Source of the DNA: Pseudomonas resinovorans NBRC 106553
Lineage (GTDB): Bacteria > Pseudomonadota > Gammaproteobacteria > Pseudomonadales > Pseudomonadaceae
Direction of reading: 5' to 3'
DNA: 64,000 bases
NCBI RefSeq assembly: GCF_000412695.1
Contig: NC_021499.1
Coordinates: forward strand, 3,596,001 to 3,660,000
Shown: positions 34,368 to 43,993 of the stretch, in pieces
How positions within the stretch are numbered: the first letter of the stretch is position 1
Layout of the letters: every line of letters starts with the position of its first letter
Translations under genes and position numbers: made by a program
Notes under the pieces: generated by a model
Databases searched by the model: none
What the model saw: the letters and a program-made list of their open reading frames with translations, nothing else
What the model was told of the DNA's origin: nothing

Positions 34368-36275
34368 GTGAAGATCAGTCGCTTGCAATTCAGGGGAAAT
34401 CCGCTCGTCGCCAGCAAAGCCACAGACGACGCCACCCACACCACCGAACATACCTTGGCCAACGGCAATCGCCGGTCGTTCCTCAAATGGTCCGCCGCCG
34501 GTGCCCTGCCCCTGTTCCTCGCGCAGGGTAGCAGCCTGGCCAAGGGCAAGGACGACGATGAGGACAAGGCCGCCGAAGCCGCTTCCACCGTCGCCAGCCC
34601 GAAAACCACGCCCTGGAAGGAATTCCTGCCCAACCAGGTGAGCCCGATGAACCCGGTGAGCGCACTGCATGGCCCCGATGGCCTTCAGGTGTTCGCCCCG
34701 ACCCCGAGCGCCGATGCCGAGCACGGCGAATGCGGGCGCAAGCCGCACCAGCGCTACGACCAGTTGGGCATCGACCCGACCTGGTACGAGATCAACGTGG
34801 TGGAGCGCCCCTGGAAGGCCCACCCGGACCTGCCGGAAACCAAGGTCTGGAGCTACCGCTCCGCCGACGCCACGCCGGAGAGCTTCAGCCCGGTGATCTT
34901 CGCCCGCTACGGCAAGCCGGTCATCTGCCGCTTCCACTGCAAGCTGCCCAAAGACCACGTCGGCGTCGGCGTCCCCTATATCTCGGTGCACCTGCACAAC
35001 CTGCATTGCCCTTCGGAAAGTGACGGTTTCCCCGGTGATTTCTTCAGTGCCGAGAAGCAAGGGCTGACCATGGACTTCAAGGGGGAATACAAGGATCACT
35101 TCTATCCCAACGTCTATGCCGGCCTGGACGAGATGCAGAACGGCATCGGCGACTACCGCGAAGCCCTGGGCACCCTCTGGTTCCACGATCACACCTGGCA
35201 GGCCACGTCGCAGAATGTGGTGCGCGGGATGTTCGGCTTCTACATCCTCTTCGACCACCTGGATTCCGGTGACGAGAAAGACCCGAGCCCGGAGGCCCTG
35301 CGCCTGCCCAGCTACCCCTACGACTACATGCTCAGCTTCAACGACATGCGCTTCGATTCGAAGGGCCAGCTGGTGTTCGACCGCTTCAGCCCCGATGGCA
35401 CCCTGGGCGACAAGATCCTGGTCAACGGCAAGATCGAACCGGTCCTGCGGGTCGCCCGGCGCAAGTACCGGTTGCGCCTGCTCAATGCCGGCCCGTCGCG
35501 CTTCTACGAGTTCTACCTGAACGACAGCAAGGGCAAGGCGCAGACCTTCACCTACATCGCCAACGACGGCAACCTGCTGCCCGCGCCCATCCGCAACATG
35601 GGCAAGGTGCACCTGGGCGTGGCCGAGCGCGCCGACCTGGTGGTGGATTTCTCCAAGTACCCCATCGGCACCGAGCTGTTCCTCACCAACCGGCTGATCC
35701 AGGACACCACCAAGGGCCCGGACAAGGTCGACGGCTCCGGCACCAAGGTGCTCAAGCTGCTGGTGGACCGGGACCCGCCGGAGCAGGACCTGAGCCAGGT
35801 GCCCGACTTGCTGCGGCCGTTGCGTCCGCTGTGCGACGAAGAAATCGCCCGGGCCAAGGTGCGCCGCTGGGTGTTCGATCGCAAGGGCGGCGAGTGGGCG
35901 GTCAACGGCAAGCCGGAGAACATCCTCGACACCAGCGCCAAGATCGACAAGGGCGAATGCGAGATCTGGGAACTGGTCAACGAGAGCGGTGGCTGGCAAC
36001 ACCCGGTGCATATCCACTTCGAGGAAGGCCGCATCCTCAGCAAGACGGTCAACGGCCTGCCCGTGACCCTTCCGGAACACGAGCGAGGCCGCAAGGACGT
36101 CTATGTGCTCGGCAAGAACGAGGCGGTCCGGGTGTTCCTGCGCTTCCGCGATTTCACCGGCAAGTACGTCATGCACTGCCACAACGTGATCCACGAGGAC
36201 CACGGCATGATGATGCGCTGGGACATCGAGGACGACACCCCGCCGGAACCGCCGACCGGATGCGGTATCAGCTGA
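34368..36275 (+). CDS. Tat-exported multicopper oxidase (CotA/bilirubin-oxidase-like)
   Basis: This 635-residue three-domain cupredoxin oxidase couples four one-electron oxidations to reduction of oxygen to water. The GTG at 34368 is chosen because GGAGGA lies nine bases upstream; the protein then carries a twin-arginine signal (NRRSFLKW, 34-41, then a hydrophobic stretch). All four copper motifs are present: HLHNLHCPSESDG, WFHDHTW, HPVHIHF and HCHNVIHEDHGMM, the last with the type-1 Cys and axial Met. It lacks the methionine-rich repeats of CopA. The substrate (metal ion or phenolic) is unknown. A SCO-type copper chaperone follows after 37 bases. Confidence 0.87.
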   Translation: MKISRLQFRGNPLVASKATDDATHTTEHTLANGNRRSFLKWSAAGALPLFLAQGSSLAKGKDDDEDKAAEAASTVASPKTTPWKEFLPNQVSPMNPVSALHGPDGLQVFAPTPSADAEHGECGRKPHQRYDQLGIDPTWYEINVVERPWKAHPDLPETKVWSYRSADATPESFSPVIFARYGKPVICRFHCKLPKDHVGVGVPYISVHLHNLHCPSESDGFPGDFFSAEKQGLTMDFKGEYKDHFYPNVYAGLDEMQNGIGDYREALGTLWFHDHTWQATSQNVVRGMFGFYILFDHLDSGDEKDPSPEALRLPSYPYDYMLSFNDMRFDSKGQLVFDRFSPDGTLGDKILVNGKIEPVLRVARRKYRLRLLNAGPSRFYEFYLNDSKGKAQTFTYIANDGNLLPAPIRNMGKVHLGVAERADLVVDFSKYPIGTELFLTNRLIQDTTKGPDKVDGSGTKVLKLLVDRDPPEQDLSQVPDLLRPLRPLCDEEIARAKVRRWVFDRKGGEWAVNGKPENILDTSAKIDKGECEIWELVNESGGWQHPVHIHFEEGRILSKTVNGLPVTLPEHERGRKDVYVLGKNEAVRVFLRFRDFTGKYVMHCHNVIHEDHGMMMRWDIEDDTPPEPPTGCGIS

Positions 36276-36312
36276 GCCATAGCCAATCCTTGATCCCTGA
36301 TGGAGAGTCCAG

Positions 36313-36981
36313 ATGAATACTCGCAGAAACCTGCTGTTCGGCGCCGGTGTGGCTGCCGCTGGCCTGGCCGCGCTGGGCACCGGCCTGGTCGGGCGCAATT
36401 GGGCGGCCGCCGAACCCGAGTACGCCGAGGGCGACAGCTTCGGCGCCCGCTACTTCCCCAACCTCACCCTCTACACGCACCTGGGTAAACGCGTGAAGCT
36501 CTATGACGACCTGATGCGCAACAAGGTGGTGGCCTTCAACATGATGTACACCCTGTGCGGCGGGCTCTGCCCCACCATGACCAGCAACCTGCGCGGTACC
36601 CAGAAGCTGCTGGGCGACCGCGCCGGGCGTGAGGTCTTCATGTACTCCATCACCCTGCAGCCGGAGCTGGATACGCCGGAAGTGCTGCGCGAATACGCCG
36701 AATCCCACCATGTGGGGCCGGGCTGGCTGTTCCTCACCGGCGACCCGGACGACCTCGACAAGCTGCGCCGCAAGCTTGGCTTCTTCGACCCGGACCCGGT
36801 GGTGGATGCCGATCGCACCACCCATATCCGCATGGTGCGCATCGGCAACGACAGGTTCGACCAGTGGACCATGGCCTCGGCCCGTTCCCAGCCGGAGCAG
36901 TTGGTGGCGGCGATCAACATGGTGGACCGCTCGGTGGACTTCACCTCCTGGAACGGCAAGGACGCGAGCCTGCCGACCTGA
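36313..36981 (+). CDS. SCO1/SenC-family copper chaperone
   Basis: This 222-residue thioredoxin-fold protein has the SCO copper site: TLCGGLCP, a CxxxC motif near residues 79-83, and a later histidine in TTHIRMVRIG. The N-terminus (NTRRNLLFGAGVAAAGLAAL) is a Tat-type or membrane-anchor signal. SCO proteins deliver copper to CuA of cytochrome oxidase; next to a multicopper oxidase this one more likely loads copper into that enzyme in the periplasm. It is on the same strand, 37 bases downstream of the oxidase, with AGAGT-type weak initiation signals. Confidence 0.82.
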   Translation: MNTRRNLLFGAGVAAAGLAALGTGLVGRNWAAAEPEYAEGDSFGARYFPNLTLYTHLGKRVKLYDDLMRNKVVAFNMMYTLCGGLCPTMTSNLRGTQKLLGDRAGREVFMYSITLQPELDTPEVLREYAESHHVGPGWLFLTGDPDDLDKLRRKLGFFDPDPVVDADRTTHIRMVRIGNDRFDQWTMASARSQPEQLVAAINMVDRSVDFTSWNGKDASLPT

Positions 36982-36993
36982 GGTGGAGCACCT

Positions 36994-37087
36994 GCAGGAG
37001 CGATTTCAATCGCGATGCAGGACGAAGTCCTGCCTGGGAAGCATCCAGGGCGGCGGCGCCGCCCTTGGCGAATGAATTCGCCCCTAC
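36994..37087. repeat. extragenic palindromic repeat, family A
   Basis: A full unit opens GCAGGAGCGATTTCAATCGC and closes GGCGAATGAATTCGCCCCTA, between the SCO gene and the methyltransferase. Confidence 0.82.
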
Positions 37088-37110
37088 AGGACAGCACCCG
37101 CCAAGGGCGC

Positions 37111-37860
37111 TCAGGCCACCTTGCCCAGGTTCACCGTCAGGGGCCAGCTCACCCGACGGGTTTCAAGGGGTTCGCCCCAGGCCTGCCGGAAGCGCTCGCG
37201 CAGCGGGTCGAGGGGGTTGGCACCATGGGCCTCCCGGTAGGTGGCCAGGGCCGACCAGCTTTCCAGGTAGCCCAGCAACCGCGCCAGGTCCCATTGGGCA
37301 TCCAGGGTGAAGGGCGGCACCTCGATGCGCTCGAACGGGAATGCCAGGGTACGGTAGCCCTGCTCCACATGCCGGCGCTCCTCGGCCCAGTAGCTGCCGA
37401 GGATGTCGTGGTAGAGCTGGCTGACCAGTGCATCCAGCTCGGGTGTCAGCTGCGGCAGGTTGTAGGAAATCACCGCCAGCAACCCGCCCGGCAGGCTCAC
37501 CCGGCGCACCTCGGCGTAGAAGCGTTCCAGGTCGAACCAGTGCAGCGCCTGGGCCACCAGGGTCAAGGAGACGCTGGCGTCGGCCAGGGAGGTACGCTCG
37601 GCCGGCTCGCAGCGATAGTCGATGTTCGCCGCAGGCTCGGCCCTGGACAGTTGTTCGGCGCTGACATCGGTACCCACCACCCGCTGGAAATGCCGCGCCA
37701 GGTCCCGAGTGGCCTGGCCGGTGCCGCAGCCGCAGTCCCAGGCCAGGGACAAGTCCGGTGCTTGCTGGCCGAGCCAGGCGATCAGCGCCGGATCATAGGT
37801 GGGGCGGTTGGCGCTGTAGGCGTCGGCTTGGCGGTTGAAGAGCGCGCTGGTATCAGACAT
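37111..37860 (-). CDS. class I SAM-dependent methyltransferase
   Basis: This 249-residue cytosolic protein has a Rossmann-type SAM site, WDCGCGTGQATRDLA (about 41-55), followed by VGTDVSAEQL and the post-core ALHWFDLERFYAEVRRV, typical of UbiE/Methyltransf_11-like enzymes. The ATG at 37860 begins MSDTSALFNRQADAY, the usual opening for this group; upstream codons are in frame but unlike the family. The substrate is unknown. It is divergent from pabB. Confidence 0.82.
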   Translation of the reverse strand: MSDTSALFNRQADAYSANRPTYDPALIAWLGQQAPDLSLAWDCGCGTGQATRDLARHFQRVVGTDVSAEQLSRAEPAANIDYRCEPAERTSLADASVSLTLVAQALHWFDLERFYAEVRRVSLPGGLLAVISYNLPQLTPELDALVSQLYHDILGSYWAEERRHVEQGYRTLAFPFERIEVPPFTLDAQWDLARLLGYLESWSALATYREAHGANPLDPLRERFRQAWGEPLETRRVSWPLTVNLGKVA

Positions 37861-38012
37861 GGCAGGGAATCCGCTTCGGGTCGCAGGATCGGACCAGCAT
37901 AACGCGATTCCGTTGCCCCTCACCTGGCCTGGGTGCCTTTCCTGGAAAAGGCCTAGGATCGACACCGGAGGCAGACTAGAATCCGCTCCTGCATCCAGCC
38001 CGCGCCGCCCTT

Positions 38013-39356
38013 ATGCCCGACTGTCATCTACACGCCCTTCCCTATCAAGAGTCTCCCTGCGAACGCTTTGCCCTGGTGCGTCAGGCACCTGGCGCCGTTC
38101 TGCTGGACGCTGGTCGCCCGGTTGCCGAGCGTGGTCGCTATGACCTGTTCAGCGCCTGGCCAACGGCAGCCTTTGCAGCGGCGCCGGGTGAATCAGCCTA
38201 TGATTTCGCCCAACGCCTGCGCGAGGCCCTGGCCGGCCTTGGCGAGGCAAGCGCACCCGCGGGCACCGAGCTCCCCTTCGTTGGTGGCCTGATCGGCTAT
38301 CTGGCCTATGACTTCGGCCGGCGAGTCGAACACTTGCCGGTGCAGGCCCACGACGACCTGGGCCTGCCCGATGCGCAACTCGGTCTCTACGCCTGGGCAC
38401 TGATCAGCGATCACCAGTCGCGCACCAGCCAGTTGGTGTTCCACCCGAGCCTGGACGCGGCGGAACGTGCCCGCCTGATCGCCCTGTTCAGCGAACAGGC
38501 ACCACCTCCCGGCCCCTTCCGCCTGAAGGCGCCATTCCGCGCTGACTTCGAGGAAGGCCGCTACCGGGAGTCCATCGAGCGGGTGCAGGCCTATATCCGC
38601 GCCGGCGACTGTTACCAGGTGAACTTCACCCAGCGCTTCCAGGCCCCCTGCGAGGGCGATCCCTGGACCGCCTACCAAGCCCTGCGCGGCGCCTGCCCAA
38701 CGCCCTTCGCCGGCTACCAGGCGCTGGACGACGGCGCCATCCTCAGCCTGTCTCCGGAGCGCTTCATCAAGGTCAGCCAGGGCCTGGTGGAAACCCGTCC
38801 GATCAAGGGCACCCGGCCACGGGGCGACACGCCGGAGGAAGACCGCGCCCAGGCAGCGGCACTGCTGGCCAGCACCAAGGACCGCGCCGAAAACCTGATG
38901 ATCGTCGACCTGCTGCGCAACGACCTCGGGCGCAGCTGCGCCATCGGTTCGGTGCGGGTGCCGGAACTCTTCGCCCTGGAGAGCTACCCCAACGTGCACC
39001 ATCTGGTCAGCGCGATCACCGGCCGCCTCGCCGCAGGCAAGGACGCGCTCGACCTGCTGACCGGCAGCTTCCCCGGCGGCTCCATCACCGGCGCGCCGAA
39101 GATCCGCGCCATGCAGATCATCGACGAACTGGAACCCACCCGCCGGGCGATCTACTGCGGCTCGCTGCTGTATCTCGACGTGCGCGGCGAACTCGACAGC
39201 TCCATCGCCATCCGCACCGTGCTGGTGAAGGACGGCCAGGCCAGCTGCTGGGGCGGCGGCGGCATAGTCGCCGACTCCGACTGGCAGGAGGAGTACCGCG
39301 AGTCCATCACCAAGGTGAAGGTGCTGATGGCGACGCTGGAGGGCATGGGTGACTGA
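38013..39356 (+). CDS. pabB: aminodeoxychorismate synthase component I PabB
   Basis: This 447-residue enzyme converts chorismate and PabA-derived ammonia to 4-amino-4-deoxychorismate for folate synthesis. It has the anthranilate-synthase-I fold; the PabB-specific lysine is in PIKGT (263-267), and GSFPGGSITGAPKIRAMQII and the C-terminal GGGIVADSDWQEEYRE are conserved. It was recognised as the P. aeruginosa PA1758 type next to thrH, cysH and cysB. The terminator shared with thrH lies about 125 bases downstream. Confidence 0.92.
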   Translation: MPDCHLHALPYQESPCERFALVRQAPGAVLLDAGRPVAERGRYDLFSAWPTAAFAAAPGESAYDFAQRLREALAGLGEASAPAGTELPFVGGLIGYLAYDFGRRVEHLPVQAHDDLGLPDAQLGLYAWALISDHQSRTSQLVFHPSLDAAERARLIALFSEQAPPPGPFRLKAPFRADFEEGRYRESIERVQAYIRAGDCYQVNFTQRFQAPCEGDPWTAYQALRGACPTPFAGYQALDDGAILSLSPERFIKVSQGLVETRPIKGTRPRGDTPEEDRAQAAALLASTKDRAENLMIVDLLRNDLGRSCAIGSVRVPELFALESYPNVHHLVSAITGRLAAGKDALDLLTGSFPGGSITGAPKIRAMQIIDELEPTRRAIYCGSLLYLDVRGELDSSIAIRTVLVKDGQASCWGGGGIVADSDWQEEYRESITKVKVLMATLEGMGD

Positions 39357-39373
39357 CTGCTGGCGCACGACAG

Positions 39374-39457
39374 CATGGGTATCGCTTCGCTCAACCCATC
39401 CTACAAACGCAAATGGCTGCGGCCCGTAGGATGTGGTTGAGCGAAGCGATACCCATC
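39374..39457. repeat. extragenic palindromic repeat, family B, inverted arms
   Basis: ATGGGTATCGCTTCGCTCAA with CCCATCCTAC is followed by GTAGGATGTGGTTGAGCGAA with GCGATACCCAT. The arms are in the opposite order to the copy at 17662. Confidence 0.75.
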
Positions 39458-39479
39458 GAATGACCAGGCCCCGCCCATG

Positions 39480-39505
39480 AAAAAGCCCGCTATCGCGGGC
39501 TTTTT
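39480..39505. terminator. bidirectional terminator between pabB and thrH
   Basis: AAAAAGCCCGC-TATC-GCGGGCTTTTT is symmetrical and serves the convergent pabB and thrH transcripts. Confidence 0.92.
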
Positions 39506-39518
39506 CATGGGCGGGAAC

Positions 39519-40136
39519 TCAGAGGCTCAACTGGCGGTTGGACGCCTTGATGAACTCGCGCTTGAGGTCTTCATAGGTGTGCACCGCCGGGAACTGCGGG
39601 AACTCGCGGATCACGTTTTCCGGGGCATGGAACAGGATGCCGGCGTGGGCTTCGCTGAGCATGGTGGTGTCGTTGTAGGAGTCGCCGGCGGCAATCACAC
39701 GGTAGTAGAGGCTCTTGAACGCGAGCACCGACTGGCGCTTGGGGTCCTTCTGGCGCAGCTGGTAGTCCACCACGCGATCGGTCTCGTCGGTGATCAGGCG
39801 GTGGCAGAGCAGCGTCGGGAAGCCCAGTTGGCGCATCAGCGGCTGGGAGAACTCGTAGAAGGTGTCGGAGAGGATCACTACCTGGAAGCGCTCGCGCAGC
39901 CAGTCGACGAACTCGACGGCGCCTTCCAGCGGCTTCAGGGTGGCGATCACTTCCTGGATGTCGGAAAGCTTCAGGCCATGCTCGTCGAGGATGCGCAGAC
40001 GCTGCTTCATCAGCACGTCGTAGTCCGGGATGTCCCGGGTGGTCGCCTTGAGCGCTTCGATTCCGGTTTTTTCCGCGAAGGCGATCCAGATTTCCGGAAC
40101 CAGTACACCCTCAAGGTCGAGACAGGCGATTTCCAC
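39519..40136 (-). CDS. thrH: phosphoserine phosphatase / homoserine phosphotransferase ThrH
   Basis: This 205-residue HAD-superfamily enzyme matches P. aeruginosa ThrH, which dephosphorylates phosphoserine and can transfer the phosphate to homoserine. HAD motif I is DLEGV (7-11, nucleophile Asp7), motif II ILSDTFYEFS, and motif IV AAGDSYNDTTML with the magnesium aspartates. It lacks the N-terminal ACT domain of SerB. It is convergent with pabB and divergent from cysH, as in PAO1. Confidence 0.93.
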   Translation of the reverse strand: MEIACLDLEGVLVPEIWIAFAEKTGIEALKATTRDIPDYDVLMKQRLRILDEHGLKLSDIQEVIATLKPLEGAVEFVDWLRERFQVVILSDTFYEFSQPLMRQLGFPTLLCHRLITDETDRVVDYQLRQKDPKRQSVLAFKSLYYRVIAAGDSYNDTTMLSEAHAGILFHAPENVIREFPQFPAVHTYEDLKREFIKASNRQLSL

Positions 40137-40199
40137 GAGTAATTCCCCGCATGGCTATTTTGATTGGAGGCGGCACTCTAGCGGCTCCCCCGGAACCGC

Positions 40200-40329
40200 G
40201 CAACGCGCCGCTTATAGCCAAATAAAGCAGTGGTGCTTCCTGATGGTTATTTAGGGGCATAACTCCCCTTTGCTAAGATGCGCGCCATAGAGCGCGCCCA
40301 GCGCCATCCCCTAAAAGGAAGCCTGCCTG
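40200..40329 (+). promoter_or_regulatory. cysH upstream region
   Basis: An AT-rich stretch before cysH contains several ATAA/TTAT elements (40212-40264), as often seen in CysB-bound promoters, and a possible -10 TAAGAT at 40274-40279. CysB control is inferred because cysB is encoded nearby. Confidence 0.35.
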
Positions 40330-41064
40330 ATGAGCCAACCCTTCGACGTCGCCGAACTAGCGGCGGCTTACGCCAGCAAGTCCCCCCAGGACATCCTCAA
40401 GCTCGCCTTCGAGCATTTCGGCGACGAGCTGTGGATCTCCTTCAGTGGCGCCGAGGACGTAGTGCTGGTGGACATGGCCTGGAAGCTGAACAAGAACGTC
40501 AAGGTGTTCAGCCTGGACACCGGCCGCCTGCACCCCGAGACCTACCGCTTCATCGAGCAGGTGCGCGAGCACTACGGCATCAGTATCGAAGTGCTGTCGC
40601 CGGACCCGCGCCTGCTGGAACCCCTGGTCAAGGAAAAGGGCCTGTACAGCTTCTACAAGGACGGTCACGGCGAATGCTGCGGCATCCGCAAGATCGAGCC
40701 GCTGCGGCGCAAGCTGTCCACGGTCAAGGCCTGGGCCACCGGCCAGCGTCGCGACCAGAGCCCCGGCACCCGCTCCCAGGTGGCGGTGCTGGAAATGGAC
40801 GGCGCCTTCTCCACGCCGGACAACCCGCTGTACAAGTTCAACCCGCTGGCGCAGATGAGCAGCGAGGAAGTCTGGGCCTATATCCGCATGCTGGAGATTC
40901 CTTACAACCCGCTGCATGAGCGCGGTTTCATCAGCATCGGCTGCGAGCCCTGCACCCGCCCGGTGCTGCCGAACCAGCACGAGCGCGAAGGTCGCTGGTG
41001 GTGGGAAGAAGCCACGCAGAAGGAATGCGGGCTGCACGCCGGCAACCTGATCAGCAAGGCCTGA
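40330..41064 (+). CDS. cysH: adenylyl-sulfate (APS/PAPS) reductase CysH with [4Fe-4S] centre
   Basis: This 244-residue enzyme reduces activated sulfate to sulfite for cysteine synthesis. It has the PP-loop-like [13 protein letters not shown] (38-50), the cluster cysteines CC (116-117) and CEPC (205-208), and the catalytic KECGLH near residue 233. The extra cysteine pairs indicate the [4Fe-4S] type that accepts APS, as in P. aeruginosa, rather than the E. coli cluster-free PAPS type. AAGGAAG precedes the ATG. It is followed by a thioredoxin-like gene after four bases. Confidence 0.93.
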   Translation: MSQPFDVAELAAAYASKSPQDILKLAFEHFGDELWISFSGAEDVVLVDMAWKLNKNVKVFSLDTGRLHPETYRFIEQVREHYGISIEVLSPDPRLLEPLVKEKGLYSFYKDGHGECCGIRKIEPLRRKLSTVKAWATGQRRDQSPGTRSQVAVLEMDGAFSTPDNPLYKFNPLAQMSSEEVWAYIRMLEIPYNPLHERGFISIGCEPCTRPVLPNQHEREGRWWWEEATQKECGLHAGNLISKA

Positions 41065-41068
41065 ACCC

Positions 41069-41359
41069 ATGCGCATCACCCTGGTGAAGAAGGTCCTGGC
41101 CGATGGCCAGGACTGCCGCAAGTGCCGGGATGTGATGGAGCGCCTCGAGCGCGGCGACCACCTGGGGCGGATCGACCGCATCCTGGTAGCCGATGAACGC
41201 AACCCGGGCAGCGCGGGCTGGATGGTCGCCCAGCACTATGGCGTGGAGTCCGCGCCCTTCTTCGTGGTGCACCACGACGACGGTAGCGAGCAGGTCTACA
41301 CCGTATTCCTGGCCTTCGTCCGTGATGTACTCGAACCGCTCGGGCGCCCTTCTCCGTAG
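41069..41359 (+). CDS. small thioredoxin-like protein (PA1755-like)
   Basis: This 96-residue protein has a CxxC-type motif (DCRKCRD, residues 15-21) and a thioredoxin-like cis-proline segment, VESAPFFVVHHDD. It begins four bases after cysH, so it is co-transcribed and may take part in CysH reduction or cysteine supply. No experimental role is known to me; P. aeruginosa has a homologue in the same place. It lacks the WCGPC active site of true thioredoxin. Confidence 0.75.
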   Translation: MRITLVKKVLADGQDCRKCRDVMERLERGDHLGRIDRILVADERNPGSAGWMVAQHYGVESAPFFVVHHDDGSEQVYTVFLAFVRDVLEPLGRPSP

Positions 41360-41391
41360 GGTGCACCCCGCGCACCGGCAAGGCTCCACGC

Positions 41392-41420
41392 AAAAAAGCC
41401 CGGCGATTGCCGGGCTTTTT
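41392..41420. terminator. bidirectional terminator between cysH operon and cysB
   Basis: AAAAAAGCCCGGC-GATT-GCCGGGCTTTTT is near-symmetrical and lies between convergent stop codons. Confidence 0.92.
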
Positions 41421-41435
41421 CATTCGAGGCCTGCC

Positions 41436-42419
<984 letters not shown>

Positions 42420-42529
42420 TCAAAGCGATTACGTCGCAGGATGTCGGCGGCGTTTATAACCATATTAATGGTTTGCTGAATAAAACTAGACGTTTTTTTC
42501 CGCTTTGCATAACCCGCGACCAGCGGTAA

Positions 42530-43030
42530 TCAGAACTCGTTGTGCCCGCGATGCTGAAGCATGGGCACCAGGTACACCGGCACTTCGGACAGTTGCACCA
42601 GGCGCGCCGCCGTGCGCCCCAGGGGCGTCTCCAGCGGGGTGCCGTGACTGTGGCTCCCCACCACCAGCAGGTCCACCGAGAGTTTCTGCGCTTCTTCGAG
42701 GATGACCAGCGGCGGATCGCCCTGCACCACCCGCACCGCGCGGATCATGTCGAGGTCCTGGACCGCCTCGCCCATCTCGTCGCGGAACCCTTCCAGTACC
42801 CGCTGCTCGATACTCGACATGACGGTGCCCAGCCCCTTGGCCCGCAGTTCCGTCAGGGTGTCGTCATCCAGGTAGGTTTGCAGCACCGACTCGGCGAACA
42901 GCCCGAGGGGCTCCACCGCATGCACTACATAGAGCTGGGCGTTGTAGGCCCGAGCTAGGGACAAGGCGTGTTGCAGAACGTAGGGGGCATAGAGACCGAG
43001 GTCCGTGGCATAGAGAATGGAGCGGATCAT
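42530..43030 (-). CDS. universal stress protein (UspA family)
   Basis: This 166-residue cytosolic protein has a UspA-type start (MIRSILYATDLGLYAPYVLQ) and a C-terminal glycine-rich nucleotide-site-like segment, LLVVGSHSHGTPLETPLGRT, ending VPVYLVPM. It may bind ATP and act under stress; the actual function is unknown. It follows the 5'-nucleotidase gene on the same strand and precedes cysB by 119 bases, a gap that contains an AACCAT/ATGGTT inverted repeat (42458-42473). Confidence 0.85.
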   Translation of the reverse strand: MIRSILYATDLGLYAPYVLQHALSLARAYNAQLYVVHAVEPLGLFAESVLQTYLDDDTLTELRAKGLGTVMSSIEQRVLEGFRDEMGEAVQDLDMIRAVRVVQGDPPLVILEEAQKLSVDLLVVGSHSHGTPLETPLGRTAARLVQLSEVPVYLVPMLQHRGHNEF

Positions 43031-43074
43031 GAGGCCTCCTGACGCCCTTCATGGCTGGCCTCACCAGAGCTTAG

Positions 43075-43980
43075 TCAGAACTGCGGCTCGTTGCTCACAC
43101 CATGAGGCACGTGCCCGGTAGCCACGACATCCCGGGCTTTTTCGCAGTGCCCGGCCTGGTCGTCGAAGAACACATCGGCACCGAAGGTCTCGAGAATGGC
43201 CGCCTTTTCCAGACCGCCGAGGAAGAAGGATTCGTCCAGGCGGATATCCCACTCGCGCAGGGTGCGGATGACCCGCTCGTGGGCCGGCGCCGAGCGCGCG
43301 GTGACCAGCGCCGTGCGGATCGGGCTGGCGTCCGGCGGGAACTCCTGCTGCAGCCGATTCAGCGCCGAGAGGAAGTGCTTGAAGGGGCCGCCGTCCAGCG
43401 GCTCGCGGGCCGAATCCCGCTCGTGGGCCTGGAAGGCTTCGAGCCCGCCAGTCTGGTAGATGCGCTCGGAATGGTCGGAGAAGAGCACGGCATCACCATC
43501 GAAGGCGATGCGCAGTTCGTTGCTCGCCGCTCGCCGTGGGCCGCCGGAGAGGATGGTGGCGGCGGCATAGCCGCTCATCAACGCACCGCGCACGTCCTCG
43601 GCATGAGTGGAGAGGAACAGGTGGCAACCGAACGCACGCAGGTAGGGCTCCGGGCTGCGGCCGCCGACGAAGGCGGCACGGGAGATGCCCAGGCCGTAGT
43701 GCTGGATGGAGTTGAAGGCGCGTAGGCCAGTGTCGGCGCTGTTGCGCGACACCAGGATGACTTCCACCCGTTGCTGCCCGAGCTGCTCGTTCAGCTTCAG
43801 GAGCTTTTCCACCAGGGGATAGGCATCGCCCGGAGCGAGCACTTCGTCCTCATGGTCGATCTGGTACTGGCGGTAGGCCTCGATGCCCTGCGCCTCGTAG
43901 ACCCGATGGCTCTCATCGAGATCGAACAGAGCCCGCGAGGAGATCGCCAATACAAGCTTGTCCGCCAGACCTTTGCCCAT
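43075..43980 (-). CDS. 5'-nucleotidase (PF06189-type)
   Basis: This 301-residue protein resembles bacterial cytosolic 5'-nucleotidases that hydrolyse nucleoside monophosphates. It opens LADKLVLAISSRALFDLDES and has VEVILVSRNSADTGLRAFNS, ELRIAFDGDAVLFSDHSE (HAD-like aspartates) and FFLGGLEKAAILETFGADVFFDD at the end, all typical of the family. It begins 13 bases after the reductase-like gene upstream, so it is in the same leftward operon. Substrate preference is not evident. Confidence 0.85.
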   Translation of the reverse strand: MGKGLADKLVLAISSRALFDLDESHRVYEAQGIEAYRQYQIDHEDEVLAPGDAYPLVEKLLKLNEQLGQQRVEVILVSRNSADTGLRAFNSIQHYGLGISRAAFVGGRSPEPYLRAFGCHLFLSTHAEDVRGALMSGYAAATILSGGPRRAASNELRIAFDGDAVLFSDHSERIYQTGGLEAFQAHERDSAREPLDGGPFKHFLSALNRLQQEFPPDASPIRTALVTARSAPAHERVIRTLREWDIRLDESFFLGGLEKAAILETFGADVFFDDQAGHCEKARDVVATGHVPHGVSNEPQF

Positions 43981-43993
43981 GGTGATGCGCCCC

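Noticed and set aside
34368..36275. Considered naming the oxidase CopA, CumA or a manganese oxidase
   Set aside because: There are no Met-rich copper-binding repeats as in CopA, its length does not fit CumA, and no feature identifies the substrate.
34335..36398. A 687-codon minus-strand frame
   Set aside because: It is antisense to the multicopper oxidase, whose copper motifs are unambiguous; the reverse frame shows no family feature.
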